Source: a virus. Taken from it: a stretch of 64,000 bases of DNA. The DNA lies in IMG/VR virus record IMGVR_UViG_3300009481_003321, positions 1 to 64,000 of that record, one strand, 5' to 3'. Shown piece after piece: positions 6,949 to 14,654 of the stretch (position 1 is the stretch's first letter; every line of letters begins with the position of its first letter). The notes beneath the pieces are model-generated. The model saw only the letters and a list, made by a program, of their open reading frames with translations, did not search any database and was not told the DNA's origin. The position numbers and the translations under genes were made by a program.

Positions 6949-8155
6949 AGATTTCATGAAAATAGGTGGTATTAGTGCTGGACTAAGTACCATCGGTTTA
7001 ACAGATATTAAAGCTGAAGATGCACCCTTATGTTTATCCCCAAACGATAAATCTGTAATATGGGTTTGGCTTGGCGGTGGTGCAACTCAAGTAGAAACAT
7101 TTGACCCGAAGCCAGACGCTCCAGATAATGTAAGAGCAATTAATGGTTGGGTAAAAACAACTGGTGGATATCACATCGGTTCCGACTGGGCTAACTTAGC
7201 TACGGTTGGCGATAAGATGACAGTTGTTCGTTCTTTCGCTCATGGTAATGCTAGTCATAGAACTGGTACTCATTGGGTAATGACTGGCTACAACAGCACA
7301 GATAATACGCCTCAATCACCAGCTTATAACCCTGCTTATGGGTCTATGGTTTCTAGTGCGTATGGTTCTAATAACCCAATAACTGGTATGCCATCTTATG
7401 TTCGTGTAAACAATATAACTTATGATGGTGGTGCTTGGCTTGGTACTGATTACAAGCCCTATGATGCTACCGGAGAAGGTGTTAAAAATCTTCAACTTAA
7501 AATAGACAAAGAGCATTTTCTCGGTCGTCAAGATTTGTTGAAGGGGCTTGATAGGTTACAAGATGGTTCTTCGCTTCGTGACCAATCCTACAATATGCTT
7601 CTTGGTAATATTGCCAACGCTTTCGATGTAAAGAAAGAAGACCCCAAGAATTTAGAAGAGTATGGAAGTGGTATTGGAGAACAACTACTCCTAGCTAGAA
7701 GACTTGCCGAAAGAGGCACTAAGTTCATTACAATTCAATATGGCGGCTGGGATATGCACTCTAATATCTCTAATGCTCTAAAAAGTAGAGTTCCACCTAT
7801 TGATAAAGCCCTTGCCGCATTAATAAAAGACATCCACAAAAAGGGTCTTAGTAAAGATATTATGGTGGTTGTTACTGGTGAGTTCGGTCGTACTTATAAG
7901 ATCAATGCTAATTCTGGTAGAGATCATTGGCCTAAACTTTCACCACTAATGATTTCCGGTGGTGAATTTCCTATGGGCTTTGCTCTTGGCGAATCTACTT
8001 CTAAAGCGGAAGAACCAAAGACAGACCCATACAATCCACAAAACGTAACAGCAACATTACTTAAACATTTTGGTATTGACCAACATACACAAAGATTAGA
8101 CATGTCTGGTAGACCAAGATACTTCCTAGAGGTAGGTACAAAGTCAATACTATAA
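6917..8155 (+). CDS. DUF1501 family protein with twin-arginine signal, 412 aa
   Basis: The N-terminus has the Tat signature GRRDFMKIGGISAGLSTIG (about residues 9-27). The body follows DUF1501: VIWVWLGGGATQVETFDPKP, LATVGDKMTVVRSF, QYGGWDMHSNI, and VVVTGEFGRTYKINANSGRDHWPKL. DUF1501 proteins belong to the alkaline-phosphatase/sulfatase-like superfamily and are very numerous in Planctomycetes, where they are exported by the Tat pathway. The length of 412 aa is near full size. Presence in a phage is unexpected and suggests acquisition from such a host. The start overlaps the previous gene by 32 bases; ATG 6923 is an alternative. Enzyme activity is unproven for the family. Confidence 0.85.
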   Translation: MVMIDIQFGRRDFMKIGGISAGLSTIGLTDIKAEDAPLCLSPNDKSVIWVWLGGGATQVETFDPKPDAPDNVRAINGWVKTTGGYHIGSDWANLATVGDKMTVVRSFAHGNASHRTGTHWVMTGYNSTDNTPQSPAYNPAYGSMVSSAYGSNNPITGMPSYVRVNNITYDGGAWLGTDYKPYDATGEGVKNLQLKIDKEHFLGRQDLLKGLDRLQDGSSLRDQSYNMLLGNIANAFDVKKEDPKNLEEYGSGIGEQLLLARRLAERGTKFITIQYGGWDMHSNISNALKSRVPPIDKALAALIKDIHKKGLSKDIMVVVTGEFGRTYKINANSGRDHWPKLSPLMISGGEFPMGFALGESTSKAEEPKTDPYNPQNVTATLLKHFGIDQHTQRLDMSGRPRYFLEVGTKSIL

Positions 8156-8166
8156 GCATATTACTA

Positions 8167-8211
8167 GAAGGGTGAGTTGTTCTTGCCCTTCATGCCTGCT
8201 TCTGGTTTTTT
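8167..8211 (+). terminator. Probable terminator after the DUF1501 gene
   Basis: GAAGGGTGAG (8167-8176) pairs with CTTGCCCTTC (8182-8191) through ten positions including two G-U pairs, with a loop of five bases. A run of six T lies at 8206-8211, displaced about 14 bases from the stem. The displacement lowers confidence in true intrinsic termination. Confidence 0.4.
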
Positions 8212-8239
8212 GTCTCTAACCGAGTAAAAGAGAAAAAAC

Positions 8240-8491
8240 ATGAAAATCGCAAAATACATACAGCTTAATAGAAATTCTATATTTAATATTGTTACGCTTA
8301 TCCTTATAGCTTGTCTTGGTTACTGCAACTACAGTCTTGAACAAGAACTAAAGAAAACCAAAAGCGCAGTCTACCCAATGATGCTTGAGATAGTGGATTT
8401 AAGCATGATGATGGAATCTTTTGTTGATATGGCTCCAGAAGAAATGAGAAGAATAGCTGTAGAAGCTATAAAAGAAGAAGCAGGAAAGTAA
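8240..8491 (+). CDS. Small membrane protein with helical tail, 83 aa
   Basis: One membrane segment lies at about residues 13-29 (SIFNIVTLILIACLGYC). An acidic helical tail rich in Met and Glu follows and may form a coiled coil. The N-terminal side is basic, so the tail is predicted outside. The ribosome binding site is weak (AGAGAAA). Unknown family. Confidence 0.55.
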   Translation: MKIAKYIQLNRNSIFNIVTLILIACLGYCNYSLEQELKKTKSAVYPMMLEIVDLSMMMESFVDMAPEEMRRIAVEAIKEEAGK

Positions 8492-8525
8492 CGAAGGATA
8501 TAGTCAGGTTATCGTAATATCGTTT

Positions 8526-8554
8526 TTGACAACAAGGAGGATCTAAACTAGATA
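8526..8554 (+). promoter_or_regulatory. Possible sigma-70-type promoter
   Basis: A perfect TTGACA lies at 8526-8531, followed by a 17-base spacer and the weak -10 TAGATA at 8549-8554. It precedes the small membrane gene at 8577. The spacer contains AAGGAGG, a strong Shine-Dalgarno sequence with no start codon after it at the right distance, so one of these two readings is coincidence. Confidence 0.3.
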
Positions 8555-8576
8555 GTTATCCATAGAAAGGGTAAAC

Positions 8577-8762
8577 ATGAGTTTTGAAAAAGGTAAGCCG
8601 ATTAAGAATTTGGTTTATGGATTGACACACCCGTTAAAGATGGCAAGAGATAAGCCCATCATGTTTCTTTTAGCAGCGGGTACTGGCGTATACTTTATTG
8701 GTGTCGCCGCTGGGTGGTGGTCAATGGATGCTTTTAGCAAAGTGATCCCATTCATGAAGTAA
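8577..8762 (+). CDS. Small membrane protein, 61 aa
   Basis: GAAAGGG stands about seven bases before the ATG. A single membrane segment covers about residues 28-47 (IMFLLAAGTGVYFIGVAAGW), preceded by a basic stretch. A hairpin follows directly after the stop. Phage virions and holin systems contain many such peptides, but nothing identifies this one. Confidence 0.6.
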   Translation: MSFEKGKPIKNLVYGLTHPLKMARDKPIMFLLAAGTGVYFIGVAAGWWSMDAFSKVIPFMK

Positions 8763-8772
8763 TTGTTTATCT

Positions 8773-8800
8773 TAGAACTCCCAAAGGAGTGGGAGTTCTA
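8773..8800 (+). terminator. Hairpin with perfect 10-bp stem
   Basis: TAGAACTCCC (8773-8782) pairs perfectly with GGGAGTTCTA (8791-8800) around an eight-base loop. Only TAATTTT follows, so termination would be weak. It may instead protect or process the transcript upstream of the metalloprotease gene, whose ribosome binding site begins about 12 bases later. Confidence 0.5.
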
Positions 8801-8822
8801 TAATTTTGAAAGGGGTGTAAGC

Positions 8823-9464
8823 ATGAATAATAGAAGAGAATTCTTATATAACTGTGCAATATCATCTTTTCTTGGAATAACCTTTTCAGCACAAACTTCT
8901 GCTGGTATTTTTGATAGAAAAGTTTGTCCATTTTGCACCATTCCAGATACCAATCCCAACGCATTATTGGGTCAGGTAAAATGGGATAGAAAAGATTTTA
9001 GATATTTTATAGCTGGTAGAGATACCTATGATATGGAACAAGAAGTGTGGGACAATGAATTTAAGTTAGCTTTTGACTCATGGTCTAAAGTAACCCCACT
9101 TACATTTCGCCAAGTTACATCTGAAGAAGAATATGATATAATCATTTCTGTCGGTAATAGAAAAAAACAAAGTTTTGGTAAATCTGGCGGCGTATTAGCT
9201 TGGGCGCAACTACCAACAACTAAAAATTTTGACGGTGTTCTTCTGTCAAAGTTTGATTTAGCCGAAAACTGGATAACCCCAAAGGAATTGATAACGGAAC
9301 ACGGCACGGTTCTGCGTTCAGTAGCGGCTCATGAAATAGGACATCTTTTAGGTCTTAGTCATTCTAATAATCCAGACGCATTGATGTATCCTTATATAAA
9401 CAATGCTCTTGAGCCTAGATCAGATGACATTAAAAAGATACAAAAGCTATACGGAAAACCATAA
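8823..9464 (+). CDS. Matrixin-type zinc metalloprotease with Tat-like signal, 213 aa
   Basis: The zinc site HEIGHLLGLSH (H170, E171, H174, H180) fits HExxHxxGxxH of metzincins, and DALMYP around residue 190 is the Met-turn. These define peptidase family M10 (matrixin). The N-terminus NNRREFLYNCAISSFLGITF is a twin-arginine signal with hydrophobic core. CPFC follows at about 35-38. The ATG at 8823 is preferred because GAAAGGGGTG precedes it; a longer frame from 8763 would run through the hairpin. The product is probably exported and may cleave host surface proteins or process a phage protein. Matrixins are uncommon in phages. Confidence 0.85.
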   Translation: MNNRREFLYNCAISSFLGITFSAQTSAGIFDRKVCPFCTIPDTNPNALLGQVKWDRKDFRYFIAGRDTYDMEQEVWDNEFKLAFDSWSKVTPLTFRQVTSEEEYDIIISVGNRKKQSFGKSGGVLAWAQLPTTKNFDGVLLSKFDLAENWITPKELITEHGTVLRSVAAHEIGHLLGLSHSNNPDALMYPYINNALEPRSDDIKKIQKLYGKP

Positions 9465-9525
9465 CCCTTACACAAGACTCTTGGAGGGAATACTCAAATT
9501 ACTTGGATATGAACATCAATCCTAG

Positions 9526-9531
9526 TATAAT
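9526..9531 (+). promoter_or_regulatory. Possible promoter -10 (AGTATAAT)
   Basis: TATAAT at 9526-9531 sits in the gap after the metalloprotease gene, with TTGGAT 17 bases upstream at 9503-9508. It would serve the small membrane gene at 9547 and the first glycosyltransferase cluster. It lacks the GTG of the repeated phage motif. Confidence 0.35.
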
Positions 9532-9546
9532 GAAGAGAGAAGCGTG

Positions 9547-9657
9547 ATGTGGTATGTTTGCAAGTGCTACTTCAGATTAATGGCAATGGCTTTCTTTTTT
9601 TTCTTGCCGTTAATAATACTAAATATGTTAATTTTAGCTGCGATTACTGACGGATGA
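9547..9657 (+). CDS. Tiny membrane protein, 36 aa
   Basis: The ATG at 9547 opens 36 codons ending in TGA at 9655, overlapping the next ATG in ATGA. After MWYVCKCYFR almost all residues to the C-terminus are hydrophobic (MAMAFFFFLPLIILNML), forming one membrane span. The overlap and position at the head of a gene run support it. Function unknown. Confidence 0.4.
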   Translation: MWYVCKCYFRLMAMAFFFFLPLIILNMLILAAITDG

Positions 9658-10616
9658 TACAACAGGACGAAATTATCAGCGTAAAACGCTGGATGTCTCT
9701 CGGAGACTGCAACTACGAAATAGACCACGACGATGATTCAATTCCAGAATCCGGCGTGGTCTATTGCAATATAGAGCATATACACAAATTCTTTGCCAAG
9801 TGCGACTACACAGACAACAAATATGTAGTGGTTAGTGCTTTTAGCGATTATGGCGTAGCCATACAAAAAGAAAATCCAGTAGCGCATGATATGCTCAAAT
9901 GGATACCCTTTATAAAGCAAGATATTCTAAACTTAGACTACTCACCGTTGCTAATAGCAGCAAGATGCGAAGTAGACAAATGCAAGCTAAATGACAAATA
10001 CTCAGTCAAATGCTACTCTAATACATACTCTACATTTAACACAATCCCCAAGAACGTAGTTAAATGGTTTGCCGTTAACCCTATGACTAGAGACGATAGA
10101 ATTACTACAATACCCCTCGGTGTAGGAAAAGATGCCGCAAGAGACATCTGTTTCACCGCAACCAACCCGCTTTTGTTGAATGGCTCTGACCGAGTGAATT
10201 GGGTGTATGCTAATTGGCAGCTAAACACTTTAGAGAGAAGTGATTTAATGGCGGCTCTTGCTCACCAAAAGCCACCTTGGGCTACCATTATCCTAGAACC
10301 TAAGAGCTACCTAGAATATCTTTCAGACTTATCTAAACATTCCTTCGCTATGTGTCCTAGAGGCAATGGTGTAGATTGCTATAGAGTTCTGGAGTGTTTA
10401 TACTGTGGTTGTATCCCAATCGTAAAAGATGAAATAGCTTATGACTATTTAGAAGATCTTCCTCATGTCAAAGTTGATAACTGGCAACAAATAAATATAG
10501 ATTTTCTTAAAGAAGAACAAAAAAGAATAAACAAAACATCTTTCAATATGGATAAAATAAAACTTGAGTTTTGGAAAAATAAAATAGAGGAAGCAAGAGG
10601 CTTGTTAAACGGATGA
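9654..10616 (+). CDS. Exostosin-like (GT47-type) glycosyltransferase, 320 aa
   Basis: The C-terminal block FAMCPRGNGVDCYRVLECL-YCGCIPIV (about 231-257) is the nucleotide-sugar binding signature of exostosin-like enzymes. The upstream TIPLGVGKDA and WVYANWQLNT strands fit a GT-B fold. It opens a cluster with a GT4 enzyme, a PAP2 phosphatase and a GT-A enzyme. The product is probably soluble and cytoplasmic, as no signal or membrane span is seen. Donor and acceptor are unknown. Confidence 0.75.
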   Translation: MIQQDEIISVKRWMSLGDCNYEIDHDDDSIPESGVVYCNIEHIHKFFAKCDYTDNKYVVVSAFSDYGVAIQKENPVAHDMLKWIPFIKQDILNLDYSPLLIAARCEVDKCKLNDKYSVKCYSNTYSTFNTIPKNVVKWFAVNPMTRDDRITTIPLGVGKDAARDICFTATNPLLLNGSDRVNWVYANWQLNTLERSDLMAALAHQKPPWATIILEPKSYLEYLSDLSKHSFAMCPRGNGVDCYRVLECLYCGCIPIVKDEIAYDYLEDLPHVKVDNWQQINIDFLKEEQKRINKTSFNMDKIKLEFWKNKIEEARGLLNG

Positions 10617-10732
10617 AAGCGGTTTTTGCTGGAATGATGGCTTGGGCAATAGAAGTGTCCATAGCGGCTCTTTTACTATTTATATTAAAGCATGAAGAAA
10701 AGAAAGTAATTTCAAGAAGGAAAAAGAATTAA
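10613..10732 (+). CDS. Tiny membrane protein, 39 aa
   Basis: The start overlaps the previous stop in ATGA and the stop TAA overlaps the next ATG (TAATG), so it fits between two glycosyltransferase genes with no spare base. Residues about 3-25 are hydrophobic, and a basic tail (KHEEKKVISRRKKN) follows. It might anchor glycosyltransferases at the membrane; this is inference from position only. Confidence 0.45.
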   Translation: MKAVFAGMMAWAIEVSIAALLLFILKHEEKKVISRRKKN

Positions 10733-11856
10733 TGGCTTTTTTGGATACAACTCGTAACATCAACCTGTCATCTCCGATCAATCAGTTGGGTTATGGCGTA
10801 GCTGGGCTTAATATTGCAAAAGCCCTTCACGAATTAAATCATAGCGTTGCCTTGTTTGTCATTGGAAACCTTGAAGCACCAGAGCAGTATCATGAAGACT
10901 TAAAGCAAATGATTGCTAATAGCAGGATGCCTGACTGGACTGCCCCTTCTATAAGACTATGGCATCAGCATGACATGTCTCAATTTGTTGGTAGCGGAGC
11001 TAAGTACGCCTTTCCAATTTTTGAGCTTGATAAGTTTGCCGATTTAGAAATTCATCATTTATCTCATGTAGACCATTGGTTTGTTACATCCGAATGGGCT
11101 AAAACCATAATGGTTGACCAACTCAAGGGTATTAGAGGTGAAGATTATGTAAAAGAGAATACTTTTGTTATTCCCCTTGGTGTAGATAGGTCGATATTCA
11201 AAGAAGGGGTCGGCAGCAGAAAAGAAACCGTTTTCTATAATTGCGGAAAATGGGAGATCAGAAAAGGTCACGACATCCTAATTACAGCTTTCAATGAGGC
11301 TTTTAATGAGGATGATGATGTAGAGCTTTGGATGATGTGCGATAACCCATTCTATAGCGAGGAAGAAAATTTCCAGTGGGAGAGGCTTTATCGTTCATCC
11401 AGACTGGGCAACAAGGTTAGGGTTATACCCCGACAAAAAACACAGGAAGATGTGTATAATATTATGTCACAAACCGATTGTGGCGTTTTTCCTTCTAAAG
11501 CAGAGGGTTGGAATTTAGAACTCTTGGAAATGATGAGCTGTGGCAAAAACGTCATTGCAACGGATTATTCTTCACACACAGAATTTTGCAACAAAGATAA
11601 TTGCAAATTAATAGAAATTAAAGAAACAGAAGAAGCCCATGACGGTAAATGGTTTAGAGGTCAGGGTAACTGGGCAAAGATTGACAAAGAGCAAATTTCT
11701 CAAATGGCAAATGCTATGAGAGAAGTTCATGAACTGAAGAAAAAAGACGAACTAAATATCAATCAAAATGCTGTAGATACGGCCAAAAGCTTTAGCTGGG
11801 AAAGCTCCGCTAGAAAAATATTAGAGGCGATTGATAAAAATGATTCACATACTTAA
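10732..11856 (+). CDS. GT4-type glycosyltransferase, 374 aa
   Basis: The C-terminal Rossmann domain shows the GT4 pattern: VFYNCGKWEIRKGHDILITAF (about 167-187), VRVIPRQKTQEDVYNIMSQTDCGVFPSKAEGWNLELLEMMSCGKNVIAT with the E-x7-E motif. GT4 enzymes are retaining and use nucleotide-sugar donors. The N-terminal segment SSPINQLGYGVAGLNIAKAL binds the acceptor side in relatives. The start forms TAATG with the preceding small gene. Cytoplasmic; acceptor unknown. Confidence 0.88.
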   Translation: MAFLDTTRNINLSSPINQLGYGVAGLNIAKALHELNHSVALFVIGNLEAPEQYHEDLKQMIANSRMPDWTAPSIRLWHQHDMSQFVGSGAKYAFPIFELDKFADLEIHHLSHVDHWFVTSEWAKTIMVDQLKGIRGEDYVKENTFVIPLGVDRSIFKEGVGSRKETVFYNCGKWEIRKGHDILITAFNEAFNEDDDVELWMMCDNPFYSEEENFQWERLYRSSRLGNKVRVIPRQKTQEDVYNIMSQTDCGVFPSKAEGWNLELLEMMSCGKNVIATDYSSHTEFCNKDNCKLIEIKETEEAHDGKWFRGQGNWAKIDKEQISQMANAMREVHELKKKDELNINQNAVDTAKSFSWESSARKILEAIDKNDSHT

Positions 11857-12529
11857 TGCTACTGGTGGTTCGGATGATATAAATAAAATCCAATACGAAG
11901 GTAAGCCAAGCTCTAAAGAAGAGAAGTGGATAAAGAGAGAGCATCCACTTATAGACATAGACTGGAAAGAAATACTACCTCCTCCACCAGAGAACACAAG
12001 CGATGTAACGAAAATAGATCTTCAGCAAGTTGAAAGAGCAACAAGAAATCTTTCAAAAGAAGATTATGACCTAGTGATGCTTGTGGATGATGATCCAAAG
12101 AATGTGTTTATACCATACTTAAAAAAACACAGACTGTTTTACCCCGCAGATTTAGTAGATTTGGCTCTAGACAATATTTATCCCGTTTGGCTTAAATTAA
12201 AATATCACTACAAGAGGCCACGACCTTTTCAAATAGCTCCACATCTTGGGTATATTATTTCTGTAATACAAACTTCTACACATCAAACCCCCTCTTATCC
12301 CAGTGGACATCTAGCAGAAGGAGCTTTGATCGCAGAAATTCTCTCGGATATTTATCCTGAACACAAAACTGCGTTTTATGAAGCTGCTGGATTAGTAGGA
12401 AAAGGTAGAGTCTTACAAGGGGTTCATTACCCCAGTGACAATGAAGCATCAATGATTCTCGCAAGAGTCGGATGGGAAAACATTAAAGGAAATCTAGATG
12501 ATAAATGGACTGATCTTATCAAAGAATAG
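11840..12529 (+). CDS. PAP2-superfamily phosphatase, 229 aa
   Basis: All three acid-phosphatase motifs are present: K119-x6-R126-P127 (KLKYHYKRP), PSGH at 154-157, and R190-x5-H196-x3-D200. The pattern is that of soluble PAP2/haloperoxidase-like enzymes; no multi-span membrane core is seen. Between glycosyltransferases, it could dephosphorylate a lipid-linked or sugar-phosphate intermediate. The ATG at 11840 overlaps the upstream stop by 17 bases, and the 3' end overlaps the next gene by 32. The N-terminal 60 residues are unassigned. Confidence 0.85.
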   Translation: MIHILNATGGSDDINKIQYEGKPSSKEEKWIKREHPLIDIDWKEILPPPPENTSDVTKIDLQQVERATRNLSKEDYDLVMLVDDDPKNVFIPYLKKHRLFYPADLVDLALDNIYPVWLKLKYHYKRPRPFQIAPHLGYIISVIQTSTHQTPSYPSGHLAEGALIAEILSDIYPEHKTAFYEAAGLVGKGRVLQGVHYPSDNEASMILARVGWENIKGNLDDKWTDLIKE

Positions 12530-13355
12530 AGCGTCTCAGCTTCGCTTTCTACTGGAAAGTATTTCCATAAATGCGCCTCAACTTTTTAATGAGATAAAAG
12601 TAATCTATACATCTACTGATGATGATTTCTCTAAGGGGTATGAAAAGCTAAAAGGGGAAAAAATTCTTCCTAATATAGTCTGGGAAGAAGAGAAAGATTT
12701 TGTTCCAGACTTTTTAAATGCGCTCAAAACCTGTGAGTCTGAATATATATGCGGAATAGTTGACGATTGTGTCATCTATAAACCATTGCCAACAACAAGC
12801 CAAATGATCGAAGAGATGTTTTCTGATGATGTGTTTTGCTTTTCGCTTCGGTTAGGGCTTAATACGATTGTTCAAAATTACATGAGGATGGAGGAACAGT
12901 ATCAACTTGAGCAATACCAACAAAATCCATACTGCATTAGGTGGGAGTGGAAAAATTGGGACTCAAGGCTCAATTATGGATACCCAATATCTTTAGATGG
13001 TCATATATTTAGAACAAAAGAATTATCTGACCTATCCCATAAGTTTGAATTTGAATATCTTAGACAATGGGAGGGTGTCATAGCTGGGAAATGTAGAGAA
13101 GAAACAGATAGAAATATAATGGTTTCTTACAAACAAAATGTTTTGTTTAGTATACCGTCAAATTGTGTTCAAGACCCACCTCTTGTTGCAGGTCAGGTTT
13201 ACGCTTTTTCTGAAAAAGAACTCAATGATAAATATATTAATGATGACGAGGTTATATATTTTGACGGTATGCAATACGCATTTCAAAACGTAGCTTGGGC
13301 GCACAATGAGTTTCCGTTAGTGTTTAAGAAAATAGGAGAGAAAAATGGTTCATAA
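12498..13355 (+). CDS. GT-A fold glycosyltransferase, 285 aa (paralogue of the gene at 24490)
   Basis: The N-terminus INGLILSKNRASQLRFLLES is a GT2-like first strand and helix, and GIVDDCVIY (about 86-94) supplies the acidic metal-binding motif. It aligns along most of its length with the product of 24490-25371 (shared ILSK-RASQL-LLES, LSLRxG-NT-VIQN, pattern S-x-x-GHI-T). The start codon lies inside the PAP2 gene. These may add sugars in the same pathway or to different acceptors. Confidence 0.7.
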   Translation: MINGLILSKNRASQLRFLLESISINAPQLFNEIKVIYTSTDDDFSKGYEKLKGEKILPNIVWEEEKDFVPDFLNALKTCESEYICGIVDDCVIYKPLPTTSQMIEEMFSDDVFCFSLRLGLNTIVQNYMRMEEQYQLEQYQQNPYCIRWEWKNWDSRLNYGYPISLDGHIFRTKELSDLSHKFEFEYLRQWEGVIAGKCREETDRNIMVSYKQNVLFSIPSNCVQDPPLVAGQVYAFSEKELNDKYINDDEVIYFDGMQYAFQNVAWAHNEFPLVFKKIGEKNGS

Positions 13356-13575
13356 AGAAAATGCTATAAACTACCTTTGGCATAAAGCAAAATCAGATCA
13401 AGATAAAGCTCTTATGTCTCTTGGACTTTTAATGGATCATCCGGCTGGAATTGGAGATCACTCAACTGAGGATTTCTATACCAACCTAGATGATGCTTTG
13501 AATCTCTTGGTTGATGCTGATGATAGACTTCATGCGCTTAAAAAGTACTTTCCAGAAGAAGGATCTGATGTTTAA
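13345..13575 (+). CDS. Small conserved acidic phage protein, 76 aa
   Basis: A GGAG site precedes the ATG, which lies inside the previous gene's 3' end. The stretch DHPAGIGDHSTEDFYTNLDDAL (about 31-52) resembles a short protein common in T4-like and marine phages, but I know of no function. It is acidic and helical, and overlaps the next gene by eight bases. Confidence 0.65.
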   Translation: MVHKENAINYLWHKAKSDQDKALMSLGLLMDHPAGIGDHSTEDFYTNLDDALNLLVDADDRLHALKKYFPEEGSDV

Positions 13576-14002
13576 TTGGTTTAAAAAGAAGAAGAAGAAG
13601 AATGAGCAAGAGATAAAACCATCAGACCATCAAAAAGAGTTTAATGGTCTTGCTGTTGCTTCAATGCGTTACGTTGTCGGAGTAGACAGCGTGATCTATC
13701 TAGAATTTTATTGGGATGAAGATGCAGACGATGATGCCATTCATGTCTTTACTGACCTTTTTTCTCAAATAAACAACGGAGAATTGCTGGACTCATCAGT
13801 CGAGTTTATTAAGGAAACTCTTGATTCTGACGGTGAAGGCCACAAATTTAATACGTTTTATCTACCTCTTATTGAACTCCAAAAGGCTAAAATTGAACCC
13901 CTTTTAGAAGCCATAGGTAGCCAAAATATAACAATAAAAGACGAAGTCGTAGTTAAACCAACTGATCTAACGCGCGAGACCTTTGGGGGGAATCAAAGTT
14001 AA
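13568..14002 (+). CDS. Hypothetical acidic protein, 144 aa
   Basis: I chose ATG 13568 because AGAAGGA lies seven bases upstream and the start overlaps the preceding stop. After a basic N-terminus (FNWFKKKKKKN) the protein is acidic (YWDEDADDDAIHVF) and looks like a small alpha/beta domain. No family was recognised. A promoter motif begins four bases after its stop. Confidence 0.6.
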   Translation: MFNWFKKKKKKNEQEIKPSDHQKEFNGLAVASMRYVVGVDSVIYLEFYWDEDADDDAIHVFTDLFSQINNGELLDSSVEFIKETLDSDGEGHKFNTFYLPLIELQKAKIEPLLEAIGSQNITIKDEVVVKPTDLTRETFGGNQS

Positions 14003-14005
14003 AAA

Positions 14006-14014
14006 GTGTATAAT
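14006..14014 (+). promoter_or_regulatory. Putative phage promoter -10 element GTGTATAAT
   Basis: Third copy of the repeated motif, in the 44-base gap before the gene at 14047. It would drive the block encoding an unknown protein, the ClpP-like protease, a sigma-like factor and the DeoC-fold protein. No -35 box is visible. Confidence 0.55.
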
Positions 14015-14046
14015 TAATAGTTACTATTTCCCTTCGGAGATGTGCT

Positions 14047-14637
14047 ATGTTAGATAAAAAAATCGCGTGGGAACGTTGGGACGAGGATGTAATTCAACAA
14101 GAGATTGTAGAAGAATTTTACGACGACGAAGAGAGCGATGAAGAAGTTCTCGAAGATGCTTTAAATTTTCTAGAAAAAATTCCATCTCTTGTTACTACCC
14201 CAATGGGTATGTTTCAGCTTCACGACAAAATGAGTATCCTAAATCAATTTGATTGTTGGATGGGTTATACTAATTTTGATATAACCAATTCTGTAAAAGA
14301 CACTCTAGAAAAAGTAGAGGGAGTTGAACTTCTTAATATAATGACCCGCTATAGGTTCTTCCTTGGTGTGGGAAAAATGTTTAACTTTTCTGAAGTTAGA
14401 AGAGCTATAGAGTCTTTGTTATGTGAATCTGAAATTGATGAATACAGCAAAGAGTCTGTTAGTATTATAAGAGACAATATTTCGTCTGATAAATACTGGG
14501 CGATATTCGTCACAAAAAGTGGCGAGATACTATACGCAAGCACCAACGAAGAGAGTGACGAAGACTACCTTAAAAAGCTTAAACACTACCAAAAACGGAA
14601 GCATAAAAATGGTGGACTGCTTTTGCAGAACGACTAG
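14047..14637 (+). CDS. Hypothetical acidic protein, 196 aa
   Basis: It heads the block behind the promoter motif at 14006, with TCGGAGA as ribosome binding site. The N-terminus is strongly acidic (EEFYDDEESDEEVLEDAL). The rest appears helical with no membrane span, and the C-terminus turns basic (HYQKRKHKNGG). No recognised family. Confidence 0.65.
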   Translation: MLDKKIAWERWDEDVIQQEIVEEFYDDEESDEEVLEDALNFLEKIPSLVTTPMGMFQLHDKMSILNQFDCWMGYTNFDITNSVKDTLEKVEGVELLNIMTRYRFFLGVGKMFNFSEVRRAIESLLCESEIDEYSKESVSIIRDNISSDKYWAIFVTKSGEILYASTNEESDEDYLKKLKHYQKRKHKNGGLLLQND

Positions 14638-14654
14638 AGAAGAGGATTTAAAAA

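Noticed and set aside
8532-8570. Strong Shine-Dalgarno AAGGAGG as evidence of a gene
   Set aside because: No ATG, GTG or TTG stands at a usable distance, and the following frame has a stop after a few codons.
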